Shown here piece by piece: positions 16,935 through 25,337 of a stretch of 64,000 nucleotides of DNA. The notes below the pieces were generated by a model. It made no database searches, had not been told where the DNA came from, and saw nothing but the letters and a program-made list of their open reading frames with translations. Origin of the DNA: Clavibacter michiganensis (GTDB taxonomy: Bacteria; Actinomycetota; Actinomycetes; Actinomycetales; Microbacteriaceae); NCBI RefSeq assembly GCF_016907085.1, contig NZ_JAFBBJ010000001.1, positions 1,550,001 to 1,614,000 on the forward strand. The letters are read 5' to 3'. Position 1 is the stretch's first letter. Each line of letters begins with the position of its first letter. The position numbers and the translations under genes were made by a program.

Positions 16935-17650
16935 GGGTAGATGACGATGTTCACGCCCACGTCCGCGAGCTGCTGCGTGGTGAACAGCTCGCTCTTCCCG
17001 AACTCGGTCATGTTGGCGAGGATCGGCACGTCGACCGCGGCGCGCATCGCCTCGAACTCGGCGAGGTCGGCCATCGCCTCGGGGAAGATCGCATCGGCAC
17101 CGGCGTCGACGAGCGCGCGCGCCCGGTCGACGGCCGCGGCCATGCCGTCGACGCCGCGCACGTCGGTGCGGGCCATGACGAGCAGGTCGGGGTCGCGGCG
17201 GGCGTCGACGGCCGCGCGGATCCGCTTCAGCGCCGTCGACTCGTCCACCACCTGCTTGCCGTCGAGGTGGCCGCAGCGCTTCGGGTTCACCTGGTCCTCG
17301 ATGTGGAGGCCCGCGACGCCGGCGTCCTCGAGCATCTGCACGGTGCGGGCGACGTTCATCGGCTCGCCGAAGCCCGTGTCGGCGTCCACGAGGCACGGCA
17401 GGTCGGTGACGCGCGCGATCTGCTGCGAGCGCCCGGCCACCTCGGTGAGCGTGGTGAGGCCGATGTCGGGCAGGCCCAGATCCGCCGAGAGCACGGCGCC
17501 GGAGATGTAGACGCCGTCCATGCCCTTGTCCTGGATGAGGCGGGCCGAGAGCGGATTGAACGCGCCGGGCATCCGGAGCAGCTCGCCCGACGCGAGCCGC
17601 TCGCGGAACGCGCGGCGCTTGGCGGCGGAGGTGAGGGTGGAGTGCAGCAC
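16736..17650 (-). CDS. prpB: 2-methylisocitrate lyase
   Basis: A 304-aa enzyme of the isocitrate lyase superfamily that splits 2-methylisocitrate into pyruvate and succinate, the last step of the methylcitrate cycle for propionate. The signature KRCGH is present with the catalytic C126; DVDADTGFGEP-type and MARTD motifs are also present (VDADTGFGEP, MARTDVRG). The GTG start shares one base with the prpD stop (TAGTG), preceded by GAAGGGA. Full length despite the duplication of its last 200 bp. Confidence 0.95.
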   Translation of the reverse strand: MLHSTLTSAAKRRAFRERLASGELLRMPGAFNPLSARLIQDKGMDGVYISGAVLSADLGLPDIGLTTLTEVAGRSQQIARVTDLPCLVDADTGFGEPMNVARTVQMLEDAGVAGLHIEDQVNPKRCGHLDGKQVVDESTALKRIRAAVDARRDPDLLVMARTDVRGVDGMAAAVDRARALVDAGADAIFPEAMADLAEFEAMRAAVDVPILANMTEFGKSELFTTQQLADVGVNIVIYPVSLLRLAMGAAERGLDAILEEGTLAAKVPEMQTRARLYELLDYAGYSAFDEDVFTFTLEGNRGGA

Positions 17651-19200
17651 TAGAGGAGTCCCTTCGGGGAGCCGGCGCCGTCGAGGAGGCCAGGCCGGGC
17701 GGTCACGGTGAGGCCGGCGAGCTCGTCGGCGGTGAGCTCGGGCAGGCGCTCGACGAGCTGGAGGAAGCGGTCGACCTCGGCCTCCTCGAGCACGCCGTCG
17801 GCGAGCGTGCGGAGCTTGGCGACGTAGTCGGCGCGCGCGAACGGGCGGGCGCCGAGCGGGTGCGCGTCGGCGACGGCGATCTCGTCGACGATGGTCGAGC
17901 CGTCGGTCAGGCGGATCTCCACGCGGCCGCCGAACGCCTTCTCGGCCGGGTCCATGGAGTGGTACCGGCGGGTCCACTCCGGGTCCTCGGTCGTGGTGAC
18001 GCGGCGCCAGAGGTCCACCGTGTCGGGGCGGCCGGCGCGCTCGGGAGCGTAGGAGTCGACGTGGTGCCAGGCGCCGTCCTGCAGCGCGACCGTGAAGATG
18101 TACGGGATCGAGTGGTCGAGCGTCTCGCGGCTGGCGCGCGGGTCGTACTTCTGCGGGTCGTTCGCGCCGGATCCGATGACGACGTGCGTGTGGTGCGACG
18201 AGTGGATGATGACGCGGTCGATGGCGTCCGCGTCGGCGAGCACGGGGTGCGTGTGGTGCAGGCGGCGCGCGAGGTCGATCCACGCCTGGGCCTGGTACTC
18301 GGCCGAGTGCTCCTTCGTGTACGTGTCGAGGATCGCCCGCTTGGCCTCGCCCGGCGCGGGCAGCGGCACGTCGTACGAGGCGTCGGGGCCGTCGAGCAGC
18401 CAGGCGATCACGCCGTCCTCGCCCTCGTAGATGGGCGTGGGGCTGGTCTGGCCGCGCATCGCCCGGTCGATCGCCTCGACGGCCATCTTCCCGGCGAACG
18501 CGGGCGCGTGCGCCTTCCACGTGCTGATCGCGCCCTTGCGCGACTGGCGCGTGGCGGTGGTGGTGTGCAGGGCCTGGCCGATCGCCTGGAAGACGGTCTC
18601 CTGATCCAGCCCGAGGAGCGTGCCGATGCCGGCGGCGGCCGACGGGCCGAGGTGCGCGACGTGGTCGATCTTGTGCGCGTGCAGGCTGATGGCCTTCACG
18701 AGGTCGACCTGGATCTCGTAGCCGGTGGCGATGCCGCGGATCACGTCGGCGCCCGTGAGCGCGCGGCCGTCGGGGCGGCCTCCAGCTGCGGCGTGCTGCG
18801 CGGCGGCGAGGATCGGCGGGATGTTGTCGCCCGGGTGCGAGTACTCGGCGGCGAGGAACGTGTCGTGGTAGTCGAGCTCGCGCACGGCCACGCCGTTCGC
18901 CCAGGCCGCCCACTCGGCGCTGACGCGGGTGGCGGGATCCGCGCCCACGACGGTCGCGCCCGCGCCGCCCGTGGACGGCCCGTGCGCGAGGGCCTGCGCG
19001 CGCGCCGCGACGACGGGCGCGCGGGTGAGCGAGGCGGTCGCGACGGCCGCGTTGTCGATGATGCGGTTGACGATCATCTCGGTGACCTCGGCGTCGACCT
19101 CGACCGGATCCGCGGCGACGGCGGCGATGCGCCCCGCCAGCTGCTCCCCGGGAGGCAGGGCCTCGTCGCTGCGGTGGACGCGGACGCGGTGGATCTGCAT
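17650..19200 (-). CDS. prpD: 2-methylcitrate dehydratase (MmgE/PrpD)
   Basis: A 516-aa MmgE/PrpD-family protein that dehydrates 2-methylcitrate to 2-methylaconitate. Family hallmarks include [20 protein letters not shown] near residue 110, [16 protein letters not shown], and the C-terminal [18 protein letters not shown] at 19200 is preferred over the GTG four codons upstream because GAGGAAG precedes it. prpD-prpB form an operon; prpC (methylcitrate synthase), often adjacent, is not in the window. Confidence 0.95.
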   Translation of the reverse strand: MQIHRVRVHRSDEALPPGEQLAGRIAAVAADPVEVDAEVTEMIVNRIIDNAAVATASLTRAPVVAARAQALAHGPSTGGAGATVVGADPATRVSAEWAAWANGVAVRELDYHDTFLAAEYSHPGDNIPPILAAAQHAAAGGRPDGRALTGADVIRGIATGYEIQVDLVKAISLHAHKIDHVAHLGPSAAAGIGTLLGLDQETVFQAIGQALHTTTATRQSRKGAISTWKAHAPAFAGKMAVEAIDRAMRGQTSPTPIYEGEDGVIAWLLDGPDASYDVPLPAPGEAKRAILDTYTKEHSAEYQAQAWIDLARRLHHTHPVLADADAIDRVIIHSSHHTHVVIGSGANDPQKYDPRASRETLDHSIPYIFTVALQDGAWHHVDSYAPERAGRPDTVDLWRRVTTTEDPEWTRRYHSMDPAEKAFGGRVEIRLTDGSTIVDEIAVADAHPLGARPFARADYVAKLRTLADGVLEEAEVDRFLQLVERLPELTADELAGLTVTARPGLLDGAGSPKGLL

Positions 19201-19290
19201 GCTCTTCCTCACGGTCGGGCGCCTGACGCGGAGGGCTCGTGGCCCCGTCCGCGCGGCACCGGTCCAGCGTATCCACCGGCGGGCCCGTCC

Positions 19291-19296
19291 TACGCT
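19291..19296 (+). promoter_or_regulatory. leaderless -10 (TACGCT)
   Basis: TACGCT ends 5 bp before the GTG at 19302; the GGAG between them is too close to the start codon to act as a ribosome binding site. Confidence 0.5.
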
Positions 19297-19301
19297 GGAG
19301 C

Positions 19302-20231
19302 GTGCTCACCGTCGCCCAGGAGTCCCCCCGCCAGGACGACGTGCTGCCGCTGCTGCGGCAGGCCGACGAGTTCGCGCTCGCCCTCTACCCGGCCGAGAAC
19401 TACCACGCGCTCGACATCGCCGACCTCGAGCGGCCCGGTGTCACGTTCCTCGTCGCCCGCGTCGACGGCCGCGCGCTCGGCACCGCGGCGGTCGTCGACG
19501 GCGGCGACGGATCCGCGGAGCTGAAGCGCGTGTTCGTCACGGACGCGGCGCGCGGCCTCGGCGTCGGGCGCGCGCTGCTGGTCGCCGCGGAGGAGCGGGC
19601 CCGCGCGCTCGGCGTCACGCTCATGCGGCTCGAGACCGGCCTGCCGCAGATCGCGGCGATCGCGATGTACGAGCGCGGCGGCTACCGGCACGTTCCGCGC
19701 TTCGGGCCGTACGCCGAGGATCCGACCAGCGTCTGCATGGAGCGCGACCTGCGGGAGGCGCCCGGGCCGCTCCCCCGCTGGATCCTCCGCCCGGCGCTCC
19801 CGGACGACGCGACCTGGATGGCGGAGCTCCGTGCCGTCGTCCTCCGGCCCGACCTCGAGCGGCTCGGCCGGTGGGACCCGGTGCGGGTCCGCCGCCGCTT
19901 CCTCGACGGCTGGGCGCCCGCGCGCACCTCGGTGATCCGCGTCGGCGGTCGCGACGTCGGCCTCATCGCCCGCCGCGACGAGCCCGACGCGCACTGGATC
20001 GAGCACTTCTACCTGGATCCCGCGGTGCAGGGCTCGGGGATCGGCGGCGAGGTGCTCGGCGATCTCATGTCCCGGCACGACGACGGCCGCCCGTTCCGCC
20101 TCGACGTGTTCCAGGGCAGCGCGGCGCGGCGGCTGTACGAGCGGGCGGGGTTCCGGGTCGAGCGGGAGGACGCGGTGGACGTGTGGCTGGTGGCGCTTCC
20201 CACGCGACGGGCGGGATCGGCCGCGCCGTGA
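19302..20231 (+). CDS. tandem-domain GNAT acetyltransferase
   Basis: A 309-aa protein with two GNAT domains. The first (about 1-150) has motif [21 protein letters not shown] and ends with [16 protein letters not shown]; the second (about 160-300) has [18 protein letters not shown] and ends with [13 protein letters not shown]. Both acetyl-CoA loops (RGLGVG, QGSGIG) are intact, so both halves may be active. The GTG start at 19302 is where similarity to GNAT starts; an in-frame extension upstream is Ser/Arg-rich and less likely. Confidence 0.85.
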   Translation: MLTVAQESPRQDDVLPLLRQADEFALALYPAENYHALDIADLERPGVTFLVARVDGRALGTAAVVDGGDGSAELKRVFVTDAARGLGVGRALLVAAEERARALGVTLMRLETGLPQIAAIAMYERGGYRHVPRFGPYAEDPTSVCMERDLREAPGPLPRWILRPALPDDATWMAELRAVVLRPDLERLGRWDPVRVRRRFLDGWAPARTSVIRVGGRDVGLIARRDEPDAHWIEHFYLDPAVQGSGIGGEVLGDLMSRHDDGRPFRLDVFQGSAARRLYERAGFRVEREDAVDVWLVALPTRRAGSAAP

Positions 20232-20262
20232 CGGGGGATCGACACCGCGAAGGAGCAGGAAC

Positions 20263-21084
20263 ATGGAGCACACCCGACTCGGCACCACCGGCCTCCGGGT
20301 CAGCCGCCTCGCCCTCGGCTGCATGACACACGGCGATCCCACCCGGGGCATGCGCTCCTGGACCATGGACGAGGAGGCGTCGGCGCCCTTCTCCCACCAG
20401 GCGGTCGAGCTCGGCATCACGTTCTGGGACACCGCCGACGTGTACCAGCAGGGCACGAGCGAGGAGCACGTGGGCCGGGCCATCCGCCGCTCCTCCCGGC
20501 GCGAGGACATCGTGCTGGCGACCAAGGTCTCCGGGAGGATGCACGAAGGGGCCGGCGGATCGGGCCTGTCGCGGGCCGCGATCCTCGAGCAGGTCGACGC
20601 CTCGCTCCGTCGCCTCGGGACCGACCACATCGACGTCCACCACCTGCACCGCTTCGATCCGGAGACGCCGGTCGAGGAGACGATGCAGGCCCTCGACGAC
20701 GTCGTCCGCGCGGGCGAGGTCCGCTACCTCGGCGCCTCGTCCATGCACGCGTGGCAGTTCGCGAAGCTGCAGCGCGCCGCGGCGGTGAACGGGTGGACGG
20801 GCTTCGCCGCGATGCAGGACCAGTACGACCTCCTGAAGCGCGAGGAGGAGCGCGAGATGATCCCGCTCTGCGCCGACACCGGCGTCGGCCTCACGCCGTA
20901 CCCTCCCCACGGCAAGGGCCGGCTCACCCGGCCGCGCGGCGCGATCACCGCGCGCTCGGTGACGGACGAGGTCGCGGAGGCGTTCGACACCGACGCCGTC
21001 GCCGCGCTCGAGCTGGAGCTGACCGACGACGAGGTCGCCCGGCTCGAGAGCCCGTACGTGACGCAGCCGCCGTGCTGGTGGTGA
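20263..21084 (+). CDS. aldo/keto reductase with internal deletion
   Basis: A 273-aa member of the YajO-like aldo/keto reductases. The catalytic Asp and Tyr (FWDTADVYQQG), Lys (TKVSG) and His (HHLHRF) are present and the N-terminal 240 residues look normal. Relatives are about 320-330 aa: after VAEAFDT one expects the last barrel strands and the NADPH-gripping SxPIxGA(S/T)K segment, but the sequence jumps at about residue 243 (nt 20990) straight to the terminal AVAALELELTDDEVARLE. Roughly 50 residues are missing in frame. Probably inactive or altered in cofactor binding. Confidence 0.8.
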   Translation: MEHTRLGTTGLRVSRLALGCMTHGDPTRGMRSWTMDEEASAPFSHQAVELGITFWDTADVYQQGTSEEHVGRAIRRSSRREDIVLATKVSGRMHEGAGGSGLSRAAILEQVDASLRRLGTDHIDVHHLHRFDPETPVEETMQALDDVVRAGEVRYLGASSMHAWQFAKLQRAAAVNGWTGFAAMQDQYDLLKREEEREMIPLCADTGVGLTPYPPHGKGRLTRPRGAITARSVTDEVAEAFDTDAVAALELELTDDEVARLESPYVTQPPCWW

Positions 21085-21140
21085 CCGCACGCCCACCGGC
21101 GGCAGCGCCCGGGCCCCGCAGGTGATCCCCGCCTGACCGC

Positions 21141-21728
21141 CTAGCCCTCCGGGTGCAGGCCCGCGTCCGCCGCCCCGGTCCGCCACGCGGTGAAGTGCAC
21201 GGTGAGGCCCTCGCGCGTCGGGGCGCAGCACATCGGGCCAGCGGTGACGGCGGCGGCGGGATCCAGGGGCGCCACCCGCACGAGTCGCCACGGCTCGTCG
21301 TCCACCCGGGCGCGGATCGTCAGCGCGTCGCCGGAGCGGCTGGCGCGGATCGTGACGAGGCGGCCGTGCCAGGCGGGGACGGGTGCCAGCGACCAGTCGG
21401 ACATCCCGCGGGTGACCACCGCGCCGAGACCGTCCTCGCCGTCGCTGCGCTCGACGCCGGCCTTGATCCACGTGCTCTCGTCGACGCGGACGAAGATTCC
21501 TGCCTGGTCGAACTGGGCGGAGAGGTCGAGCCGGAACGACACCTCCATCGCCGCGCCCTGGTCGAACGGCACGAGGAGGGCGTGCTCGGTGTCGTGCACG
21601 AAGCCGTAGGAGGTGATGCGCCAGGCGTCGCTCCCTTCGACGGCGGTGACGCGCATCCCGTCGTCGGCGACCGCCACGTGGGCGGGCGCGTTCGTCCAGG
21701 AGCCGCTGGTCCAGTCGATGTCGTCCAT
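21141..21728 (-). CDS. DUF1349 family protein
   Basis: A 195-aa jelly-roll (concanavalin-like) protein of the DUF1349/YesU type: starts MDDIDWTSGSWTNAP, with FDQGAAMEVSFRLD, AGIFVRVDESTWIKAGVE and the conserved GPMCCAPTREGLTVHF near the end. Yeast and bacterial relatives have no firm function; carbohydrate binding is suspected. The start is fixed by a leaderless -10 on the minus strand within the operator at 21736-21752, shared with the divergent acetyltransferase gene. Confidence 0.88.
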   Translation of the reverse strand: MDDIDWTSGSWTNAPAHVAVADDGMRVTAVEGSDAWRITSYGFVHDTEHALLVPFDQGAAMEVSFRLDLSAQFDQAGIFVRVDESTWIKAGVERSDGEDGLGAVVTRGMSDWSLAPVPAWHGRLVTIRASRSGDALTIRARVDDEPWRLVRVAPLDPAAAVTAGPMCCAPTREGLTVHFTAWRTGAADAGLHPEG

Positions 21729-21735
21729 GAGGCCG

Positions 21736-21752
21736 AGTGTACGCTTGTACAC
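21736..21752. promoter_or_regulatory. palindromic operator with two divergent leaderless promoters
   Basis: GTGTAC (21737-21742), GCTT, GTACAC (21747-21752) form a perfect inverted repeat. The plus-strand -10 TACGCT (21740-21745) is 7 bp before the ATG at 21753, and the minus-strand -10 TACACT (complement of 21736-21741) is 7 bp before the ATG at 21728. A repressor on this palindrome would shut off both genes; the TetR encoded at 22343 is the obvious candidate. Confidence 0.7.
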
Positions 21753-22346
21753 ATGACTGCCGACCACTTCGCGGGAGACGATCGAACCAACCGGGAGCGG
21801 ATGCTCGCCGGCGACCTCTACATCGCCGACGACCCCGAGAGCGCCCGCATCGCGCAGCGCGCCGTCCGGTTGGCCGACGCGTACCACCGCGCCGCCGTCG
21901 AGGACGAGACGACAGCGCGTCCCCTGCTCGCGGAGCTGCTCGGATCTCTCGGCGAGGACGCGTTCGTGAAGCCGCCGCTCTTCGTCGACTACGGCGAGAA
22001 CATCCGCATCGGCGCCCGCACCTTCATCAACTGCAACCTCACGGCCCTTGACGTCGCCGCGATCACCATCGGCGAGGACTGCCAGATCGGGCCGAACGTC
22101 CAGCTCCTCACGCCCACCCACCCCATCGACCCGCAGCCCCGCCGCGACAGGCTCGAGGCAGCCCGCCCGATCACCATCGGCGACAACGTCTGGCTCGGCG
22201 GCGGCGTGATCGTCTGTCCCGGCGTGAGCATCGGCGACGACAGCGTCATCGGCGCCGGCTCGGTCGTGACCCGCGACATCCCCGCGGGCGTGGTCGCCGT
22301 AGGGAACCCCGCCCGGGTGATCCGCGAGATCGCACCCCGACCATGA
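21753..22346 (+). CDS. sugar O-acetyltransferase (LacA/Maa type)
   Basis: A 197-aa left-handed beta-helix acetyltransferase. The N-terminal maltose acetyltransferase cap is ERMLAGDLYIADDPE, followed by hexapeptide repeats (ITIGEDCQIGPNVQLLTP, ITIGDNVWLGGGVIVCPG). The catalytic His is in LLTPTHPID. It transfers acetyl from acetyl-CoA to sugars. Co-transcribed with the TetR gene downstream (4-bp overlap) and divergent to the DUF1349 gene. Confidence 0.93.
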   Translation: MTADHFAGDDRTNRERMLAGDLYIADDPESARIAQRAVRLADAYHRAAVEDETTARPLLAELLGSLGEDAFVKPPLFVDYGENIRIGARTFINCNLTALDVAAITIGEDCQIGPNVQLLTPTHPIDPQPRRDRLEAARPITIGDNVWLGGGVIVCPGVSIGDDSVIGAGSVVTRDIPAGVVAVGNPARVIREIAPRP

Positions 22347-22918
22347 CGGCTCCGACGCCGACACGGGCACCACGGCGATCGGATCCCCACCGCCGCGACC
22401 GGATCATCGACGCATGCCTCGACGTCATCGCCGACGTCGGGGTCGACGGGACCACCCACCGCCGGGTCGCCGCCGCGGCTGACGTCCCGCTCGGCTCGAT
22501 GACCTACCACTTCGAGGGAATGGACGACCTGCTCCACGAGGCGTTCACCCGCTTCGCCGACCGCGTCGCGGAGCAGATGCGACGCCGCATGGGCGCAGCC
22601 CGCAGGACCGCGGAGACGGAGATGGAGGCCGCCGTGGTCGACGTCATCGTGCGCGACCTCCTGGGCACGCAGCGCGACCTCGTCCTCACCCACGAGCTCT
22701 ACACGCTCGCCGCCCGCCGGCCCGAGTACCGGACCATCACGCAGTCCTGGATGGCCCGGAGCCGCGCGACGTTCGAGGAGCACGTCGACCCAACGACCGC
22801 GCGCATGCTCGACGCGCTCGTCGAGGGCCTCACCATCCACCGGGCGCTCGATCCCGAGCCACCCGGCGAGGCCTTCGTCCACGAGGCCGTGCAGCGCATC
22901 CTGCGCCCCGCGCCGTAG
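22343..22918 (+). CDS. TetR-family regulator
   Basis: A 191-aa regulator with the TetR helix-turn-helix (GTTHRRVAAAADVPLGSMTYHF) followed by an all-helical ligand domain. It overlaps the acetyltransferase stop (ATGA). Its likely operator is the GTGTAC-GCTT-GTACAC palindrome upstream of the operon, giving control of both divergent units including itself. Confidence 0.9.
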   Translation: MTAPTPTRAPRRSDPHRRDRIIDACLDVIADVGVDGTTHRRVAAAADVPLGSMTYHFEGMDDLLHEAFTRFADRVAEQMRRRMGAARRTAETEMEAAVVDVIVRDLLGTQRDLVLTHELYTLAARRPEYRTITQSWMARSRATFEEHVDPTTARMLDALVEGLTIHRALDPEPPGEAFVHEAVQRILRPAP

Positions 22919-22967
22919 ACCTCGCCGATCCTCCGCGCACCCTTGCGCCTCCCGGGGCGCGCAGGCA

Positions 22968-22973
22968 TACGAT
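22968..22973 (+). promoter_or_regulatory. leaderless -10 (TACGAT)
   Basis: TACGAT ends 5 bp before the ATG at 22979. A possible weak -35 (TTGCGC, 22943-22948) is 19 bp upstream. Confidence 0.55.
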
Positions 22974-22978
22974 CGCGC

Positions 22979-23443
22979 ATGGAGATCGTCCGAGCCCACG
23001 TCGCCGTCCACGCTCCCGCCCGCGTCGTGTGGGACACCATGCTCGCCCGGGACAGCTACGAGCGGTGGACGGGTGCCTTCCACGAGGGCTCGACCTACGA
23101 GGGCGGGTGGGAGCTGGGCCGGGAGATCCGCTTCGTCGGCATGGGCGAGGACGGCGGGTCGAGCGGCCTCGCCGGCACCATCGTCGAGAGCAGGCCCGCC
23201 GAGCTCGTGACGATCCGCTACGACGGGGAGATCGACCGCGGCGTCGTGTCGCGCGACAGCCCGATCGCCGGCATGCGCGAGTCGTACGCGTTCCGGGAGA
23301 CGGACGGGGTCACCACGCTCGACGTCGAGCTCGAGGTCCCCGACGAGTGGGCGCCCAGCATGCGCGACATGTGGAGCGAGGCGGTGCTCGTGCTGAAGCG
23401 GCTCGCGGAGGCCGCGGCGGCCCCGGGCGCCCGCGCACGCTGA
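22979..23443 (+). CDS. SRPBCC (START-like) domain protein
   Basis: A 154-aa single-domain protein. It opens with the typical VRAHVAVHAPARVVWDTMLA beta-strand/helix, and FVGMGEDGGSSGLAGTIVES and the final helix DMWSEAVLVLKRLAE complete the helix-grip fold of AHSA1/polyketide-cyclase-like proteins. These bind hydrophobic ligands in a cavity; the ligand here is unknown. Leaderless start, single gene. Confidence 0.82.
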   Translation: MEIVRAHVAVHAPARVVWDTMLARDSYERWTGAFHEGSTYEGGWELGREIRFVGMGEDGGSSGLAGTIVESRPAELVTIRYDGEIDRGVVSRDSPIAGMRESYAFRETDGVTTLDVELEVPDEWAPSMRDMWSEAVLVLKRLAEAAAAPGARAR

Positions 23444-23807
23444 CGACCACGTCCCAGCGCCGGATCGGACCTCTCGAAGCGGCTCGTCGCCGAGGGCGTC
23501 GCCCGGGAGACGCTCGACGAGGCCCTCCCGTCGATCGCCGATGCGGGTGGCGGCGAGGACCTGCCGGCGCAGCCGGCTCGCGAGGGCGGTGCGGTGCCGA
23601 TCGATCACGGTCGCGTCCGCTGCGAGACCGATGGCGCGGACGACCGGGTGCCCGCCACCTCAGTAGTTCACGGAAGCAGAACATCCCGTTCATGCACGGC
23701 CGCGCGCCGTGCGCCATGCTCCTGTCGCCGAGCCCTGCGCATCCCCCGCGCGCCCGGACGGCGCTCCCCGCGCGCGCCCGCGCGCCCCTCCCCACAGAAG
23801 GACGAAC
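23444..23807 (+). other. 364-bp stretch without a convincing gene
   Basis: One frame from about 23463 stays open and reads like decayed coding sequence (DLSKRLVAEGVARETLDEAL), but it has no start and no ribosome binding site and runs into low-complexity sequence. It could be a remnant. The last 40 bp hold the leader of the phosphatase gene, with AGAAGGA before its GTG start. Confidence 0.4.
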
Positions 23808-25337
23808 GTGAAGATCCCCCCTGCCCGCCGTGCCGCCCCCGCGCGCATCGGCGCCCTCACCGTGGCGGCCGCCGCGGTGGCGCTCTCCGTCGGCATCGGC
23901 GCCCCCGCCGCGCACGCCGCCGCCGACCCCGCGCTCCAGCCCGCGCCCACCTCGCGCGACCACCTCATCACCGACGTGCCCGGCCTCGTCAACGGGCGCG
24001 AGCTCGGCGCGTTCACCGGCGTCGACGGGCGCACGGTCGCCGCGAGCCGCCTGATCCGCACCGAGTCGCTCGACAAGATCACCGCCGCCGGCGCCGCGAC
24101 GCTCGCCACCGCGCACCACGTCGACCTCGTGATCGACCTGCGCACGCCCGGCCAGATCCAGAAGAAGCCGGACGTCCCGATCCCCGGCGCGAAGACCGTC
24201 GCCATCTCGATGTTCGGCGCCGACGGCGACTACCCGGACGACACGGTCATGTACCGCGACCTCATCGACAAGGGGCACGTCGACGCGGCGGACCCGGGCG
24301 TGATGATCAGCGCGTACCGCAGCATCCTGCAGGCCATCGCGTCGCACACCGGGAACGGCACGATCCTCATCCACTGCTCGCACGGCATGGACCGCACGGG
24401 CACCGTCATCGACCTGCTCGACCGGATCCTCGGCGTCGGCAGCTCCGACATCCTCCACGACTACCTGCTCTCCAACACGCAGCTCGGCGTCACGTGGGCC
24501 ACGCCCGCGCTCCTCCAGGGCACGTTCGAGGCCGGCATCGCGTCGCGCTACGCGGGGATGGACTCCTACATCCGCACCACGCTCGGCGTCGATGACCAGG
24601 AGATCAAGGCCCTCCGCGCGCAGTTCCTCGTCTCGGACGACGCTGCCGCCGCCTCCATCACGGTGGGCGGCGTCACCGTGCCGCTCGGCGACGCGGCCGG
24701 ATCCGCCGGAGCCGTCGTGCCCGTCGGCCTCCCCGCCCTCACGGCCGGTGACGTCCGGGTGACCACCGCGGACGGCGCCGCCACCTCGTCCGTCGCGGTC
24801 GACGGCCGCACCGTCACCGTCACCGTCACCGCGGCGGACGGGCGCACCACGCGCACGTACCGGATCACGGCCGGGCTCGCCGCAATCGCGCTGCCGGGCG
24901 GATCCACCCCCACCGCGGGCGGCACCGTCGCGTTCCGCGCCGCCGGCCTCACGCCGGGCGCCACGTACCGGGTGATCCTGCACTCCACGCCCACCGACGT
25001 CGGCTCCGTCACCGCGGCGTCCGACGGCACCGCATCGGGCACCGTCACGATCCCCGCGGGCACCGACCCCGGCGCGCACACGCTGACCCTCGTGGACGCG
25101 CAGGGCCGGGCGGTCTCGGATCCCGCCGCCATCACCGTGAGCGCCGCGGCCGTCTCCGCGGTCACGGCGACCACGACCGGCGCGCGCCACGCGGGCCCCG
25201 CGGTCGCGACGGGCGGCACGTCCGTCGCGACCGACCCGCGGCCGGGCCTCGCGCTCGCCGCCCTCGGGCTCGCGGGCCTCGCCGCGATCGCGGCCCGCAC
25301 GGTCGCGCGCCGTCGCGCCGCGCTGCGCAGGCCGTGA
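23808..25337 (+). CDS. secreted, surface-anchored tyrosine phosphatase
   Basis: A 509-aa exported protein. The signal peptide covers roughly residues 1-38 (hydrophobic ALTVAAAAVALSVGIGA, cleavage near AHAAA). A Y_phosphatase3-type catalytic domain (about 45-280) has the P-loop HCSHGMDRTG with C190 and R196. Two Ig-like/beta-sandwich stretches follow (about 285-470). The end is Ala/Val/Thr-rich AVATGGTSVATDPRPG, a hydrophobic helix and a basic tail (ARRRAALRRP), the layout of a sortase signal without canonical LPxTG. GTG start with AGAAGGA upstream. The next gene, a sortase, overlaps it by 4 bp. Confidence 0.85.
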   Translation: MKIPPARRAAPARIGALTVAAAAVALSVGIGAPAAHAAADPALQPAPTSRDHLITDVPGLVNGRELGAFTGVDGRTVAASRLIRTESLDKITAAGAATLATAHHVDLVIDLRTPGQIQKKPDVPIPGAKTVAISMFGADGDYPDDTVMYRDLIDKGHVDAADPGVMISAYRSILQAIASHTGNGTILIHCSHGMDRTGTVIDLLDRILGVGSSDILHDYLLSNTQLGVTWATPALLQGTFEAGIASRYAGMDSYIRTTLGVDDQEIKALRAQFLVSDDAAAASITVGGVTVPLGDAAGSAGAVVPVGLPALTAGDVRVTTADGAATSSVAVDGRTVTVTVTAADGRTTRTYRITAGLAAIALPGGSTPTAGGTVAFRAAGLTPGATYRVILHSTPTDVGSVTAASDGTASGTVTIPAGTDPGAHTLTLVDAQGRAVSDPAAITVSAAAVSAVTATTTGARHAGPAVATGGTSVATDPRPGLALAALGLAGLAAIAARTVARRRAALRRP

